A stretch of DNA of 43,986 bases. It comes from a virus. The first letter of the stretch is position 1, and every line of letters begins with the position of its first letter. The translations under genes were made by a program, and so were the position numbers. Shown here piece after piece: positions 17,845-25,643 of this stretch. The notes under the pieces are model-generated. The model saw nothing but the letters and a program-made list of their open reading frames with translations, ran no database searches and had not been told where the DNA came from. The stretch lies in IMG/VR virus record IMGVR_UViG_3300008448_000179, positions 1 through 43,986 of that record. One strand, 5' to 3'.

Positions 17845-18909
17845 TTAGGTATCGTCGATCAAACGCCATGCGCCTTCGACACGCAGACCGCCACCACCCG
17901 TGTGAATGGAGGACACGAGGAGATCGCTTTGCTTCTCGACAGAACGGCCCGTCTCGACCTTGACACCGCGAACGATGGCAAGACCGACTGAGGACTTCTT
18001 CCAGATCATGCCGACCGTCTTCGTAAAGTTACCGCCCCAAGTGTTCGTGGGTTCGGTAGCCGAAGTATCGGTGTCCGGAATGTTGTTGCTTTGGTAGATG
18101 TGGACACCCTTGTAGATCAGGTAATCCTTGCGGCGCATACCAGCATGGATACCAGGGTTCGGGTTGCTCGGGATCATCGCATCGGATGCCATCGGCGTGC
18201 CGTTGTATCCGTTCGTACCTGCAACGTAGATCACCGAGTTGATGTCACGCATAGCGTGCCACACTGCGGGCTTAACCACGCAGTAGGTTTGCTCACCTTC
18301 GGGCAGGTTGATCGAGTCGGCGTAGACGTTGTAGTTGTCAATCGCCTTCAGGACCAACACAGCGCGATCACGGTTGTTGGTTAAGCCACTCCAACCAGTG
18401 AGGAGGTTACCACCCGAAGCAAGGGCAACGTTGCCGCCGTTGCTGTCGGGGTTACCGCCACGGAAGTCCGTCAGACCACCCGGACGGGTCGTCATAGCGG
18501 CCTTACAGATCAACTTAGCCGTGCGCTTGTCCAACTGACGAGCGAGTTCACGACCATGCTCAAGGGCCACGTTGGAGCGGTATTCCCACTGAGCGAAGAG
18601 TTCATCGACATCATCGAACTCAGCAGCCGTGAACAGCGGACGCTCATCGACGTACACCGAACGCTGGGTCTTGGCGATGCCAGTACCAACGATGGTCGCG
18701 CCGGACTCGTGCGTTTCGCTGGAGGCCGTGCCAAAGTAGTTAAAGAGGAATTCGAGACCCTTTTGCATCACGGGCATGGACACCATGCCACCGAAGATGT
18801 TGTTCTCTTCAAACGCGAGGTAGGTCTCACCCGAGAAGATCGGGAGCCAAAGTTCATTGGGATTCAGATCACCGCTCTTGGTGTCTGAGCCTGGACGAAA
18901 GATTGCCAT
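17845..18909 (-). CDS. Major capsid protein (T7 gp10A-like)
   Basis: 354 aa (T7 gp10A: 345). HK97-fold shell subunit. Landmarks: FAFEENNIFGG-type E-loop region near residues 30-45 (LAFEENNIFGGMVSM), RSVYVDERPL near 83, and the EQTYCVVKPAVWHAM stretch near 205-220, all familiar from T7-like capsids. Downstream of scaffold, upstream of the 142-aa putative decoration gene. Codons are visibly biased and G+C-richer than neighbours, as usual for a highly expressed gene. Start ATG 18909 behind AAGGAAA. It ends in TAA at 17845-17847. Confidence 0.95.
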   Translation of the reverse strand: MAIFRPGSDTKSGDLNPNELWLPIFSGETYLAFEENNIFGGMVSMPVMQKGLEFLFNYFGTASSETHESGATIVGTGIAKTQRSVYVDERPLFTAAEFDDVDELFAQWEYRSNVALEHGRELARQLDKRTAKLICKAAMTTRPGGLTDFRGGNPDSNGGNVALASGGNLLTGWSGLTNNRDRAVLVLKAIDNYNVYADSINLPEGEQTYCVVKPAVWHAMRDINSVIYVAGTNGYNGTPMASDAMIPSNPNPGIHAGMRRKDYLIYKGVHIYQSNNIPDTDTSATEPTNTWGGNFTKTVGMIWKKSSVGLAIVRGVKVETGRSVEKQSDLLVSSIHTGGGGLRVEGAWRLIDDT

Positions 18910-19181
18910 GTGTAATTTCCTTGTCTAATAAAACTTAAAAATAATATAAGTACACAACGGCCTCAGTAGGTTATTGTCATTACGGGTTATTCGTCACGCG
19001 ACGAGCCACAGACAGCCAACATCGGAACCGTCGATAGAGGTCAACCGCCCTCGGGCAGGGACATATCGAGAAACCCACCCAAGGGTTGTGGCACTTGGGT
19101 GAGCGGAGTGTGTCATCGGCGTATACACGCAGATGAATGGTGGTAAATGCACCTGCAGTCGTCAGACCACAGGTGCTTTCT
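18910..19181 (-). other. Non-coding scaffold-capsid gap with two hairpins
   Basis: 272 nt without a credible gene. On the minus strand it holds a hairpin just after the scaffold stop (7-bp arms GCACCTG/CAGGTGC, 19149-19176), a second perfect 8-bp stem (19076-19083 with 19094-19101, CACCCAAG/CTTGGGTG), a short dyad TCGTCGCGTGACGA (18991-19004), and an A+T-rich capsid leader. A 16-base stretch, CCTCGGGCAGGGACAT, occurs both here (19049) and inside the scaffold gene (19463). Likely expression control of capsid: terminator/processing site plus promoter, unproven. Confidence 0.5.
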
Positions 19182-19964
19182 TCATTTCTTTTTATTGCCT
19201 GCATAGAAGCGGTTGCTGGCTTCCACGACCATGTTCTGATAATCGGGATCAGATCGGTATCGGGGATTCGCCATCGCACGCATCAAGTCACTGTGTGACT
19301 TGAAGTCGATACGATTGGCTACAGTGCCAGATGAAGAAGTGACGGCAATGTCTCGGACTGGCTCATTCGACATGTTAGCCACTCGGCGAGATTGAAGACC
19401 ACTCAGTACGGTTGACCAAGCATCGGTCTTCAATGCCTTATTGATTTCTCGACGCTCGGCCTCGGGCAGGGACATGGCATACTTGACGGTGGCTTCGTAG
19501 TTTTCTTGGCCACCAAGCAGTTTGATTGCCTGGTCTTGCTTGGACTTTGCGGCGTAATTCATAACATCTCGGAAGTTATGAATCAAATGATCCGGGACTC
19601 CGGCGGCTTTGAGGTCAGCGGCTGTCTCCTCGGAGATCGTCCCGCTGTCGCGCATGTCGGAGTCAACCTTGTCCCACACGTTTGTCTTGGGAGGGTCTGG
19701 GATCTTCAGACCGTCCATGGGCGGGATACTGGTAGACACAGGCTCGTTCCTTGAGAAGCCCGTTTCCGCTACCTTGTTCTCCGTACCCTGACGTGCTTCG
19801 GTCGAATTCTTTAACTGAGCCAACTCTTGTTTCGTCTTGGTCAGAGTCGATTCAAGATTCTTGTAGGCTTCAGCCGCTTTCTTTGCATCGCCATTGAACT
19901 TAGGTTCCATGGCTTCAGGATTGTTCTTGTAGTAATTCTCAAGTTCTTCTGCACTGATTGACAT
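19182..19964 (-). CDS. Scaffolding (capsid assembly) protein (T7 gp9-like)
   Basis: 260 aa (T7 gp9: 307). Acidic, helical, with a coiled-coil N-terminal region (AAEAYKNLESTLTKTKQELAQL, about residues 30-52) and a basic C-terminus (ASNRFYAGNKKK) that usually binds capsid. Contains ETAADLKAAGVPDHLIHNF and an ALPEAERREI-like helix (MSLPEAERREINKAL). It sits between portal and capsid, overlapping the portal stop by TAATG, so translation is coupled. It is expected to leave the head during maturation. Confidence 0.92.
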   Translation of the reverse strand: MSISAEELENYYKNNPEAMEPKFNGDAKKAAEAYKNLESTLTKTKQELAQLKNSTEARQGTENKVAETGFSRNEPVSTSIPPMDGLKIPDPPKTNVWDKVDSDMRDSGTISEETAADLKAAGVPDHLIHNFRDVMNYAAKSKQDQAIKLLGGQENYEATVKYAMSLPEAERREINKALKTDAWSTVLSGLQSRRVANMSNEPVRDIAVTSSSGTVANRIDFKSHSDLMRAMANPRYRSDPDYQNMVVEASNRFYAGNKKK

Positions 19965-21523
19965 TAAGCAACTCCTTCAGGCGGCGGTGGCTGCTGCATC
20001 ATCTGTTCGCCAGCGGCGACACCTGCTGATGTAGCAGTCTGTTCGGCAACACGCATTTGCATTGCCTGCTGTTGTGCTTGCATCTTCTCTTCTTCGGTAA
20101 GGAGATAACGATCTCCAACGAATCCGAGACCAGCCATCAAGTCAAACACAATATTACGCCATTTGATATCTTGGACTGCAGTCGGGGGCAAGGCTCCAAT
20201 AATTTGAACGCCCTGCATCAGACGCATAGATTGAATTTCACGGTGCAACGCTTCGATACCTGAACGCAACTTCAAGGGGGCGACATCATCGACCACGCCC
20301 TGAGAAAGAACTCTTACGTTCTGGTCTACGTTCTCGTCGTTGGCCATAAGAAACGACAATCGTTTCACCAACGGAACGTGCAACTCCTGGGTGATGGCAC
20401 TCAGGATTCCTGACAGACCACCCTCGATAGATTGGATGGTCGCATTGATTTCTGTAGCCGTAACACGTTCACGGTTCTGTCCCGTGTACGCCAAGTTATA
20501 CAACAACGCCTTCAGGATCGTTGATTCGTACTTGTCTACGGCAGCCATGGTGACCTGTACCTGCACAGGGCTACCGAGTTGCATGACGAACACGTCTTCT
20601 CGACGTGCCGACACCCAATCTCCGTTGGCTGAGTTGGCCATTCTACCTAGGTCCGTAACTCCCGCAGGATTGACGCAGAGGCGGAACTCGGAGTTGGCTG
20701 CACTTCCCTGTAGCAAGGCGAGGGAATGCGCCATAAGCGATCTAATGTCACCCAGAAGGGATTCAATGATGCTCAGGCCGTAGTTGTTACTAGCGGACGT
20801 ACCGTACTTCAGGGCGAAGTATGGCAGCACCGTGTAGGACGAGGACTTGTTAATGGCCTCGCCACGGAATTCGTCCGTCACATCGTACCGCTTCTTGCCT
20901 TCGTTCCACACGCATCGTGTGTACTTGGGTTCGAGCAGTCGGTTGCCTTGCTTGTATGACCCCGAGGGGCCGGGTCTGTTCTTGAGTCGATCAGGAAGAG
21001 TCTCAGGGTCTACCCAAGTACGCACAACCAACTCATAAATCGAGCCGTCTTCCTTACGGATAACGACATAGTTATCGAGTCGGTGCTTCCTGAAGTTACC
21101 GTTTGGCAACAACTCAAGCAATGTGTCTCCAATAATCACCAGATCCAAACATACGTTGTGCAGTTCGGGTCGGAAGTTACTGGACTGAAGTCGATTCATA
21201 ATCTCGGCATCGTACATCGAGATCGTGTTCTGCACCTGCTCATAGGCCGCAGGAGGAACTCCCATCGGGACCATGACATTCGGGGACACAATAGGTGACC
21301 CGTTGGTGGGCAACACAGCGTTGGCAATCTTGGCGGCCAAGGCTGCGGCTCCGATAGCAGGAGCAGAGTTCAAAGGTGTATCGAGTTCGTCTTGCTCGTC
21401 CCAGTTCTCAGGCGGCAGCATGATTGGGAATGTGTATTCAGCACACTCACGCTTGCGATCAAGAAGAATAAGTCGTTCTGATTCGAGGTTGTCAAACCGT
21501 TGTTCTAATGTTTGTTCTGTCAT
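19964..21523 (-). CDS. Portal protein (T7 gp8-like head-tail connector)
   Basis: 519 aa (T7 gp8: 536). Dodecameric ring at the packaging vertex, docking site for terminase and tail. Podophage portal landmarks: ERLILLDRKRECAEYTFP at residues 16-33, DLVIIGDTLLELLPNG near 127-142, and YTGQNRERVTATEINATIQ near 365-385, a close match to the T7 connector family. The C-terminus is Gln- and Pro-rich. First large gene of the structural module. Start ATG 21523, 4 nt after the preceding small gene. Confidence 0.95.
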   Translation of the reverse strand: MTEQTLEQRFDNLESERLILLDRKRECAEYTFPIMLPPENWDEQDELDTPLNSAPAIGAAALAAKIANAVLPTNGSPIVSPNVMVPMGVPPAAYEQVQNTISMYDAEIMNRLQSSNFRPELHNVCLDLVIIGDTLLELLPNGNFRKHRLDNYVVIRKEDGSIYELVVRTWVDPETLPDRLKNRPGPSGSYKQGNRLLEPKYTRCVWNEGKKRYDVTDEFRGEAINKSSSYTVLPYFALKYGTSASNNYGLSIIESLLGDIRSLMAHSLALLQGSAANSEFRLCVNPAGVTDLGRMANSANGDWVSARREDVFVMQLGSPVQVQVTMAAVDKYESTILKALLYNLAYTGQNRERVTATEINATIQSIEGGLSGILSAITQELHVPLVKRLSFLMANDENVDQNVRVLSQGVVDDVAPLKLRSGIEALHREIQSMRLMQGVQIIGALPPTAVQDIKWRNIVFDLMAGLGFVGDRYLLTEEEKMQAQQQAMQMRVAEQTATSAGVAAGEQMMQQPPPPEGVA

Positions 21524-21526
21524 TGC

Positions 21527-21724
21527 TTACTCCGGAATCCCCAGTCCGGGGTTGGTCAATGATTGTCGGCCACGCTCGGCCAACATTTGGTTTCTACTGA
21601 CAGCGGATTCTCTCAGTGACCTGAGTTCCGCTGCTTTCTTTGCATAGTCCTCGGCAGCCAGTTCCTCTCGCTTAGGAGGAGGAGGAACAGGAGGAGGCTT
21701 TGGTGCTTTACCGCCCATGCCCAT
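21527..21724 (-). CDS. Small proline-rich virion protein (T7 gp7.3-like position)
   Basis: 65 aa. The N-terminus is KAPKPPPVPPPPKREE, then a charged helix (LAAEDYAKKAAELRSL) and a QSLTNPGLGIPE tail. T7-like phages carry a short, disordered virion/tail-assembly protein directly before the portal gene (gp7.3), and the tail of this protein is similar in style. Start ATG 21724 with GGAG 7 nt upstream, overlapping the preceding gene by 17 nt. Function by position only. Confidence 0.7.
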   Translation of the reverse strand: MGMGGKAPKPPPVPPPPKREELAAEDYAKKAAELRSLRESAVSRNQMLAERGRQSLTNPGLGIPE

Positions 21725-21983
21725 GTTGCTTCTCCACTTCGTTCTCTAGGATACGGACAATCTTGTGTTGTCCTGTGATGAACGCAATGTCTTCGGGAGA
21801 CACCGAGTTCTTGCCGTCTGCTCTGTTCCACTCAAGAGAGTCAACCTTCTTCTGCAGCCACTGCACGAATTCCGGGGTCAACGTCACTGGGCAATCGCTT
21901 TTCGTATCTGCCCCACTCGCCCCGAAGAATCGACTCTTCAATTTGTTCAACTGATTTGAACTTACACCGAAGTTTACAGACAT
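21708..21983 (-). CDS. Small conserved-looking protein overlapping upstream gene
   Basis: 91 aa, function not recognised. N-terminus MSVNFGVSSNQLNKLKSRFF; the middle has LTPEFVQWLQKKVDSLEW, probably helical, and the end is HGHGR. Its start has a good Shine-Dalgarno (AAGGAA, 9 nt), supporting ATG 21983, although this lies inside the upstream gene: the two frames overlap by 143 nt out of phase. It precedes the proline-rich and portal genes, so a head- or tail-assembly role is possible but unproven. Confidence 0.65.
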   Translation of the reverse strand: MSVNFGVSSNQLNKLKSRFFGASGADTKSDCPVTLTPEFVQWLQKKVDSLEWNRADGKNSVSPEDIAFITGQHKIVRILENEVEKQHGHGR

Positions 21984-22419
21984 AATTTGTTTCCTTCGTC
22001 AGCATCATTCGCATGATCATCTCTACCTCAGCGATACAGTTTGTAGGTCGCCGTCCTCGGTAGTTGTTCCACCACCATTTAAGATTCTTCCAAAAGGAAA
22101 TCTCTTTAGGTGTATAAGGAAACTCTTTAAACCAGATGTCATACAGAAGATACTGAACACTCCATGGTCGGTCATCACTATTGGAATACACGGCAAACGA
22201 CATACCGTGGTACGGTGTGTAGTGTGTTGTATTGCAATAGAACGCTTGTACATGAGAATACTTCCAACCAGTAAGTACCTCAATAAGCCTTGCTCGAATC
22301 CACCACCACACCTTGGCAAACAGTCCGATGTCCTTCATCAACAGAAGATCATCGGCTTTGTAAAGCACAATTGTGAGGGGGATCGAAAGCGCAAGGTCGT
22401 TTCTTAAGTCGCAGGCCAT
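21841..22419 (-). CDS. Permuted papain-like (YiiX/NlpC-type) putative cysteine hydrolase
   Basis: 192 aa, rich in tryptophan and tyrosine. Residues 50-60 read TGWKYSHVQAF (histidine 56) and 122-135 read GRRPTNCIAEVEMIM (cysteine 128). A His in a YSHV strand followed about 70 residues later by a Cys at a helix start is the layout of circularly permuted NlpC/P60 (YiiX-like) enzymes, which cut peptides or amides. It could act on peptidoglycan or be a virion peptidase. The sequence before Met28 (PLTIVLYKADDLLL) fits the usual N-terminal strand, supporting ATG 22419 (AGGTGG upstream). The first 13 codons contain promoter-like element copy A. Confidence 0.55.
   Translation of the reverse strand: MACDLRNDLALSIPLTIVLYKADDLLLMKDIGLFAKVWWWIRARLIEVLTGWKYSHVQAFYCNTTHYTPYHGMSFAVYSNSDDRPWSVQYLLYDIWFKEFPYTPKEISFWKNLKWWWNNYRGRRPTNCIAEVEMIMRMMLTKETNYVCKLRCKFKSVEQIEESILRGEWGRYEKRLPSDVDPGIRAVAAEEG
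22380..22416 (-). promoter_or_regulatory. Bipartite conserved element, copy A (candidate phage promoter)
   Basis: Minus strand: GCCTGCGACTTAA, 10 nt, TGCGCTTTCGATCC. It starts immediately after the ATG at 22419, at the boundary between replication genes and the structural module, where a late promoter is expected. Here it is read as MACDL..., whereas in the other two copies the same bases encode Pro-Ala-Ser/Asn-stop, so conservation is not at protein level. The following CACAATTGTG is a perfect 10-bp dyad. Confidence 0.5.
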
Positions 22420-22422
22420 TGT

Positions 22423-23172
22423 TCACCACCTGTATTCGCTTGTGGGTTGCCACGATTGGTACTCGATGGTCGTGTCTACAGGGCCGATGATATGTTGGTT
22501 GTCCAATATCTTGACCAACTGTCCTTGTTGCACGCAGTATTCGTACGAATACCCTGCCTTCTGGTAGGCTTTGAGAACAAGTTCTTCCTTGTCTCCGTCT
22601 TGGTCAAGGATCTTGGCGGCCTTGGCAGGACCGACACGGTACATACCAGGCACACAGTCGGTGGCATCGCCGGTCAGCCACTGTGTCAGGAAGTTGTCGT
22701 ACGCCCGTTCAGGCGATACGGTCTTGGCAATCTTCTTCACAGGGTTGTAGTGTTTGCCAGGGATGGACTGTAGATCTTTGTCCACGGTAACGATCACGGT
22801 CGAATCGTAGGCTGTACCTAGGATGCCCATGATATCGTCAGCCTCAAGACCAACTTGAGATCTGTTGGGATGCCCGATGGTATCGGGATCTTCCAAGATC
22901 TGATACGAAGGAGAAAGATCGTCAGGCAGTGATCGACCTTTGCGGATGTGCTTGTACTGCGGGTACAGTTCGTGTCTGAAGTTAGGTTGCTTGAACTTGG
23001 ACAGACACAAGGTGACTTGTGGGTTCTCAAGATCAAAGGACGACACGATCTCTGTTTGCCATTGGTGGATCGTACCCTGCAGCATGTTCAGTAGATCAAC
23101 ACGGTCACCGATATTAAGGAACGCGCATCGGTAGGCGAGGTAATCTCCGTCAATAAGTATGTGATCAATCAC
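22423..23172 (-). CDS. 5'-3' exonuclease (T7 gp6-like, FEN/PIN fold)
   Basis: 249 aa. Degrades host DNA and removes RNA primers. Acidic metal ligands of the family are visible: ILIDGDYLAYRCAF at the N-terminus, LEADDIMGILG near 128-138, VTVDKDLQSIPG near 148, and LTGDATDCVPGMYRVGPAKAAKIL near 185-208, which is the helix-hairpin-helix with metal site. The start is taken as GTG 23172, so the protein begins at IDHILIDGDY; it overlaps the previous stop by 8 nt and has GGGAG upstream. The longer frame to 23244 only shadows the previous gene. Confidence 0.9.
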   Translation of the reverse strand: MIDHILIDGDYLAYRCAFLNIGDRVDLLNMLQGTIHQWQTEIVSSFDLENPQVTLCLSKFKQPNFRHELYPQYKHIRKGRSLPDDLSPSYQILEDPDTIGHPNRSQVGLEADDIMGILGTAYDSTVIVTVDKDLQSIPGKHYNPVKKIAKTVSPERAYDNFLTQWLTGDATDCVPGMYRVGPAKAAKILDQDGDKEELVLKAYQKAGYSYEYCVQQGQLVKILDNQHIIGPVDTTIEYQSWQPTSEYRW

Positions 23173-23551
23173 AATCTGTACACTCCCACAGGTTCGGTTC
23201 TCGATGGTACTTCGGACGGTCATCAAGTTGACACGGCAACACACCTTGTCGGACCATCTCCTCGGTGTGAACCAACATCATTGCATTAGCCAACATATGC
23301 GCCAAGTGATCTTCATCAGTGTGACCTTCGATGAACTGATCGAGGTGACGCTTGAGAGAGTCGATGTGACGCATCAGGGGAATACCCTTCTCCCAGTTAC
23401 GGTCGCCGTATCGAGCGGCTCCGCGCTCAAGGACAAGAGCCAATCGACGTGTGGCAAACGTAGAGATCAGGTCGTATCGACCCTTGCCTGTCTGTGTACC
23501 ACGAACAGCACCTGACTCGAAAGACTGATTCGGAACATTCTCATTCAACAT
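23165..23551 (-). CDS. dATP/dGTP diphosphohydrolase N-domain-like protein (DUF5664)
   Basis: 128 aa. Recognised by FESGAVRGTQTGKGRYDLIS at 11-30, then RRLALVLERGAARYGDRNWE and EDHLAHMLANAMMLVHTEEM: the family seen in many phages as a dATP/dGTP diphosphohydrolase-type domain related to MazG-like folds. Likely role in nucleotide-pool control beside DNA polymerase, NrdJ and ThyX. The C-terminus WECTDCD has a CxxC-like pair without partners. Start ATG 23551, right after the polymerase stop, with GGAG 10 nt upstream. Confidence 0.8.
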   Translation of the reverse strand: MLNENVPNQSFESGAVRGTQTGKGRYDLISTFATRRLALVLERGAARYGDRNWEKGIPLMRHIDSLKRHLDQFIEGHTDEDHLAHMLANAMMLVHTEEMVRQGVLPCQLDDRPKYHREPNLWECTDCD

Positions 23552-25363
23552 TTAGTGACACTCCGCCCATGATTTGCCGATCTTGTACTCTCCGTCTAGC
23601 GGACATGCCAAGGAGAAGTAAGATCCGGCTGACTTGATTGACTCGACACTTGTTGTGCCAATGAACTTTGCAATGTCTTGTGTTCTTGCTTCGGACTGGT
23701 ACTCGTCATGCACGTTCAGCATGTCTGCCCAGTCTTGGCCATAGACATACGATTCGTTGATTGTTGTGAATCTGAATGTCAAGGCTTGCTTCATCACAAG
23801 CGCACCGCCTGATTGAAGTAGCGTATTCAGTGCGGCATGTTGTGACCTGATAGGAATCTTACGACCATCGAGTCCGACAACAAAGCCCTTGACCACACAA
23901 TCGGAACAGAACTCTTTCAACTCAGCCAAGGCAGGCAGTCCCTCAAGGAACTTTTCTTTGAGACGCTTGCCGTCCTTGGCTGTACCCTTCACGATCTTGC
24001 CGATCTTCTCGTCTCCTGCTCCGTACAGGAAGGCGTAGATAAAGGTCTTGGCTTGATCTCGATTGTCGAGACCTGCCGCTTTCTGGTTATAGGTGTGTAC
24101 GTCACCTTCTGTGACTTGCTTGACGTACTCGCCGTTGTCGTACTGAGCCATATAGTGAGCCAACATACGCAACTCAAGACCACTAGCATCAGCACCAACT
24201 TGTAGCCACGTCTTCCTCGGAGTGAAGCAAGCCCTACACTCATACCCATACTCGCCAGCAAATCCATACAGGATCTCCTTGTTCTTACCCTTGCGTATCT
24301 TTGGACAGTTGACGTTGGGATCGCTGTGTGTCATGCGTCCTGTGACTGCGCCATTGGTATTGACAGAGTGATGCAGTCTGTTTGTGTTGGGTGAGATACC
24401 TGTCATCCACGTCTCTGCAATGTTTGCACGGTTCTGACACATGCGCCAGTCCACGATCATCTGTGCCTCGGGATACTTGTCGGCAAGTTTCTCAAGCACA
24501 TCGCCGTCTGTGCATGGCTTGCCTGAGTCGGTAACAACCTTGGGCTTCCAGTTGTACTTGGCGATCAGGCGTTCGGCAATCTGATCTCCCGATGCTGGGT
24601 TGAACGGAATCTCCTTGAATTTCATCGGACCATCGCCGATGATCGGAGCCTTGATACCGTTCTTCCTGGCCCAGTCCTTTGCATCGGACTTGCGGTCGAA
24701 TTGTTCAGACACACCTTCGATAAAGTAATACTGCGGTGTCTTCATGTACTCGATGGCAGGCGGGAAAGACTCCTGCAGTTTCTGTAGCAACTGCACACGC
24801 TCGTTGTTTGCCAAGGTGTACAGATGTGTAGCGGCATTCGTGTTGATTGACACGCCGTTCCAGTGTTGCTTGGAGATAATCTCGGCAACTTGGTGTTCAA
24901 GTTTGATTGCTTGCTTCCATCCGTTCCATCGCTTGGACAGATACTTGTAGATATGTTTGGTCAGCAGCACATCGTTGCCACAATACTGTGACATCTCTTC
25001 TGAATACTTGGACCAATCCTTGTGGTCGCCCTTGGGGAACTTCAGGAACTTACCCCATTCACCAAGACTGTTACCGCCAACAGGACTTGTATGGCGATCA
25101 GGATACATAAGCCGAGCGATAACCAGAGTATCCAACCGCTTGTTGAAACTAGCGCGGTAAAGACGCTCCAAACAAGGGCAGTCAAACATAATGATATTGT
25201 GGCCAACAACGTAATCGGATTTCGATAACCGCTCAACCGCTTGCTCAATTTCGTCAGGTCCATAGACATCCACTCCTTCTTGTTCAAGATCAGACACGCC
25301 AACACACCACACGTTGTTGGCATCAACACCAAGGCCATCCGTCTCAATGTCAAAGAACACCAT
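23552..25363 (-). CDS. DNA polymerase, family A (T7 gp5-like)
   Basis: 603 aa, shorter than T7 gp5 (704). Proofreading exonuclease motifs: FDIETDG at residues 4-10 and VVGHNIIMFDCP near 52-63. Polymerase motif A DASGLELRMLAHYM near 388; motif B RDQAKTFIYAFLYGAGDEKIG near 430-450 with tyrosine at the position of E. coli Phe762; motif C HDEYQSE near 552. A tyrosine there is the T7 type, linked in the literature with virulent phages. Start ATG 25363 with AGGAG. It follows a small helical gene after the primase-helicase. Confidence 0.97.
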   Translation of the reverse strand: MVFFDIETDGLGVDANNVWCVGVSDLEQEGVDVYGPDEIEQAVERLSKSDYVVGHNIIMFDCPCLERLYRASFNKRLDTLVIARLMYPDRHTSPVGGNSLGEWGKFLKFPKGDHKDWSKYSEEMSQYCGNDVLLTKHIYKYLSKRWNGWKQAIKLEHQVAEIISKQHWNGVSINTNAATHLYTLANNERVQLLQKLQESFPPAIEYMKTPQYYFIEGVSEQFDRKSDAKDWARKNGIKAPIIGDGPMKFKEIPFNPASGDQIAERLIAKYNWKPKVVTDSGKPCTDGDVLEKLADKYPEAQMIVDWRMCQNRANIAETWMTGISPNTNRLHHSVNTNGAVTGRMTHSDPNVNCPKIRKGKNKEILYGFAGEYGYECRACFTPRKTWLQVGADASGLELRMLAHYMAQYDNGEYVKQVTEGDVHTYNQKAAGLDNRDQAKTFIYAFLYGAGDEKIGKIVKGTAKDGKRLKEKFLEGLPALAELKEFCSDCVVKGFVVGLDGRKIPIRSQHAALNTLLQSGGALVMKQALTFRFTTINESYVYGQDWADMLNVHDEYQSEARTQDIAKFIGTTSVESIKSAGSYFSLACPLDGEYKIGKSWAECH

Positions 25364-25381
25364 GTTGACTCCTGTAAACCA

Positions 25382-25405
25382 CCACCGCCCCCGGGGTGAC
25401 GGTGG
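25382..25405 (-). terminator. G+C-rich hairpin before DNA polymerase gene
   Basis: Arms CCACCG (25382-25387) and CGGTGG (25400-25405), with CCCC/GGGG able to pair inside. It fills the 50-nt gap between the 76-aa gene and the polymerase start; the polymerase ribosome site follows immediately. There is no long U-tract, so it may reduce rather than stop transcription, or act in mRNA processing. Confidence 0.45.
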
Positions 25406-25413
25406 CAGTAATC

Positions 25414-25641
25414 TTATTTGGTCTTCTTAGGTGGAACCTTTTCAAGTTCCTGAATCTGCTCGTCTGAGATAGACTGCACCAACTCATCAACCACTTCGGT
25501 CAACTTCAACAGTTGCTTCTGCACCTGTCGAAGATATTCCCGGGTCTCGTGATGTTCCTTGGCGAGACGTGGGATGTGGACCTGCATGGCAGAGATCGGA
25601 GAAGCAGACGGAATCAATTCATCGTTTTCAATATCAGACAT
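25414..25641 (-). CDS. Small helical protein between primase-helicase and DNA polymerase
   Basis: 75 aa, not recognised. The central part (ETREYLRQVQKQLLKLTEVV) is a strong coiled-coil-like helix and the end is basic (PPKKTK). ATG 25641 (MSDIENDEL) is chosen because GGAG lies 7 nt upstream; the frame opens 2 codons earlier at TTG. It overlaps the end of the primase-helicase frame very slightly or abuts it, so it is translated from the same message. Possibly a replication accessory factor; no evidence beyond position. Confidence 0.7.
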   Translation of the reverse strand: MSDIENDELIPSASPISAMQVHIPRLAKEHHETREYLRQVQKQLLKLTEVVDELVQSISDEQIQELEKVPPKKTK

Positions 25642-25643
25642 AA

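Noticed and set aside
17812-17860. Programmed frameshift of the capsid gene as in T7 gp10A/10B
   Set aside because: A T-rich ATTTTTAAAC run exists, but it lies after the capsid TAA stop, and the next gene has its own AGGAG and ATG.
18980-19279. 99-codon minus-strand frame across the scaffold-capsid gap
   Set aside because: Begins inside the scaffold gene in another frame, spans the hairpins and has no protein-like pattern.
22380-22416. tRNA remnant or attachment site because TTCGATCCC resembles a tRNA T-loop
   Set aside because: No stems of a cloverleaf can be drawn around any of the three copies, and no integrase is present.
23165-23551. Evidence for a 2-aminoadenine (Z) genome, since dATP/dGTP diphosphohydrolase-like proteins occur in such phages
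   Set aside because: No PurZ-like adenylosuccinate synthetase or DatZ-like HD phosphohydrolase is seen in the window; this domain is widespread in ordinary phages.
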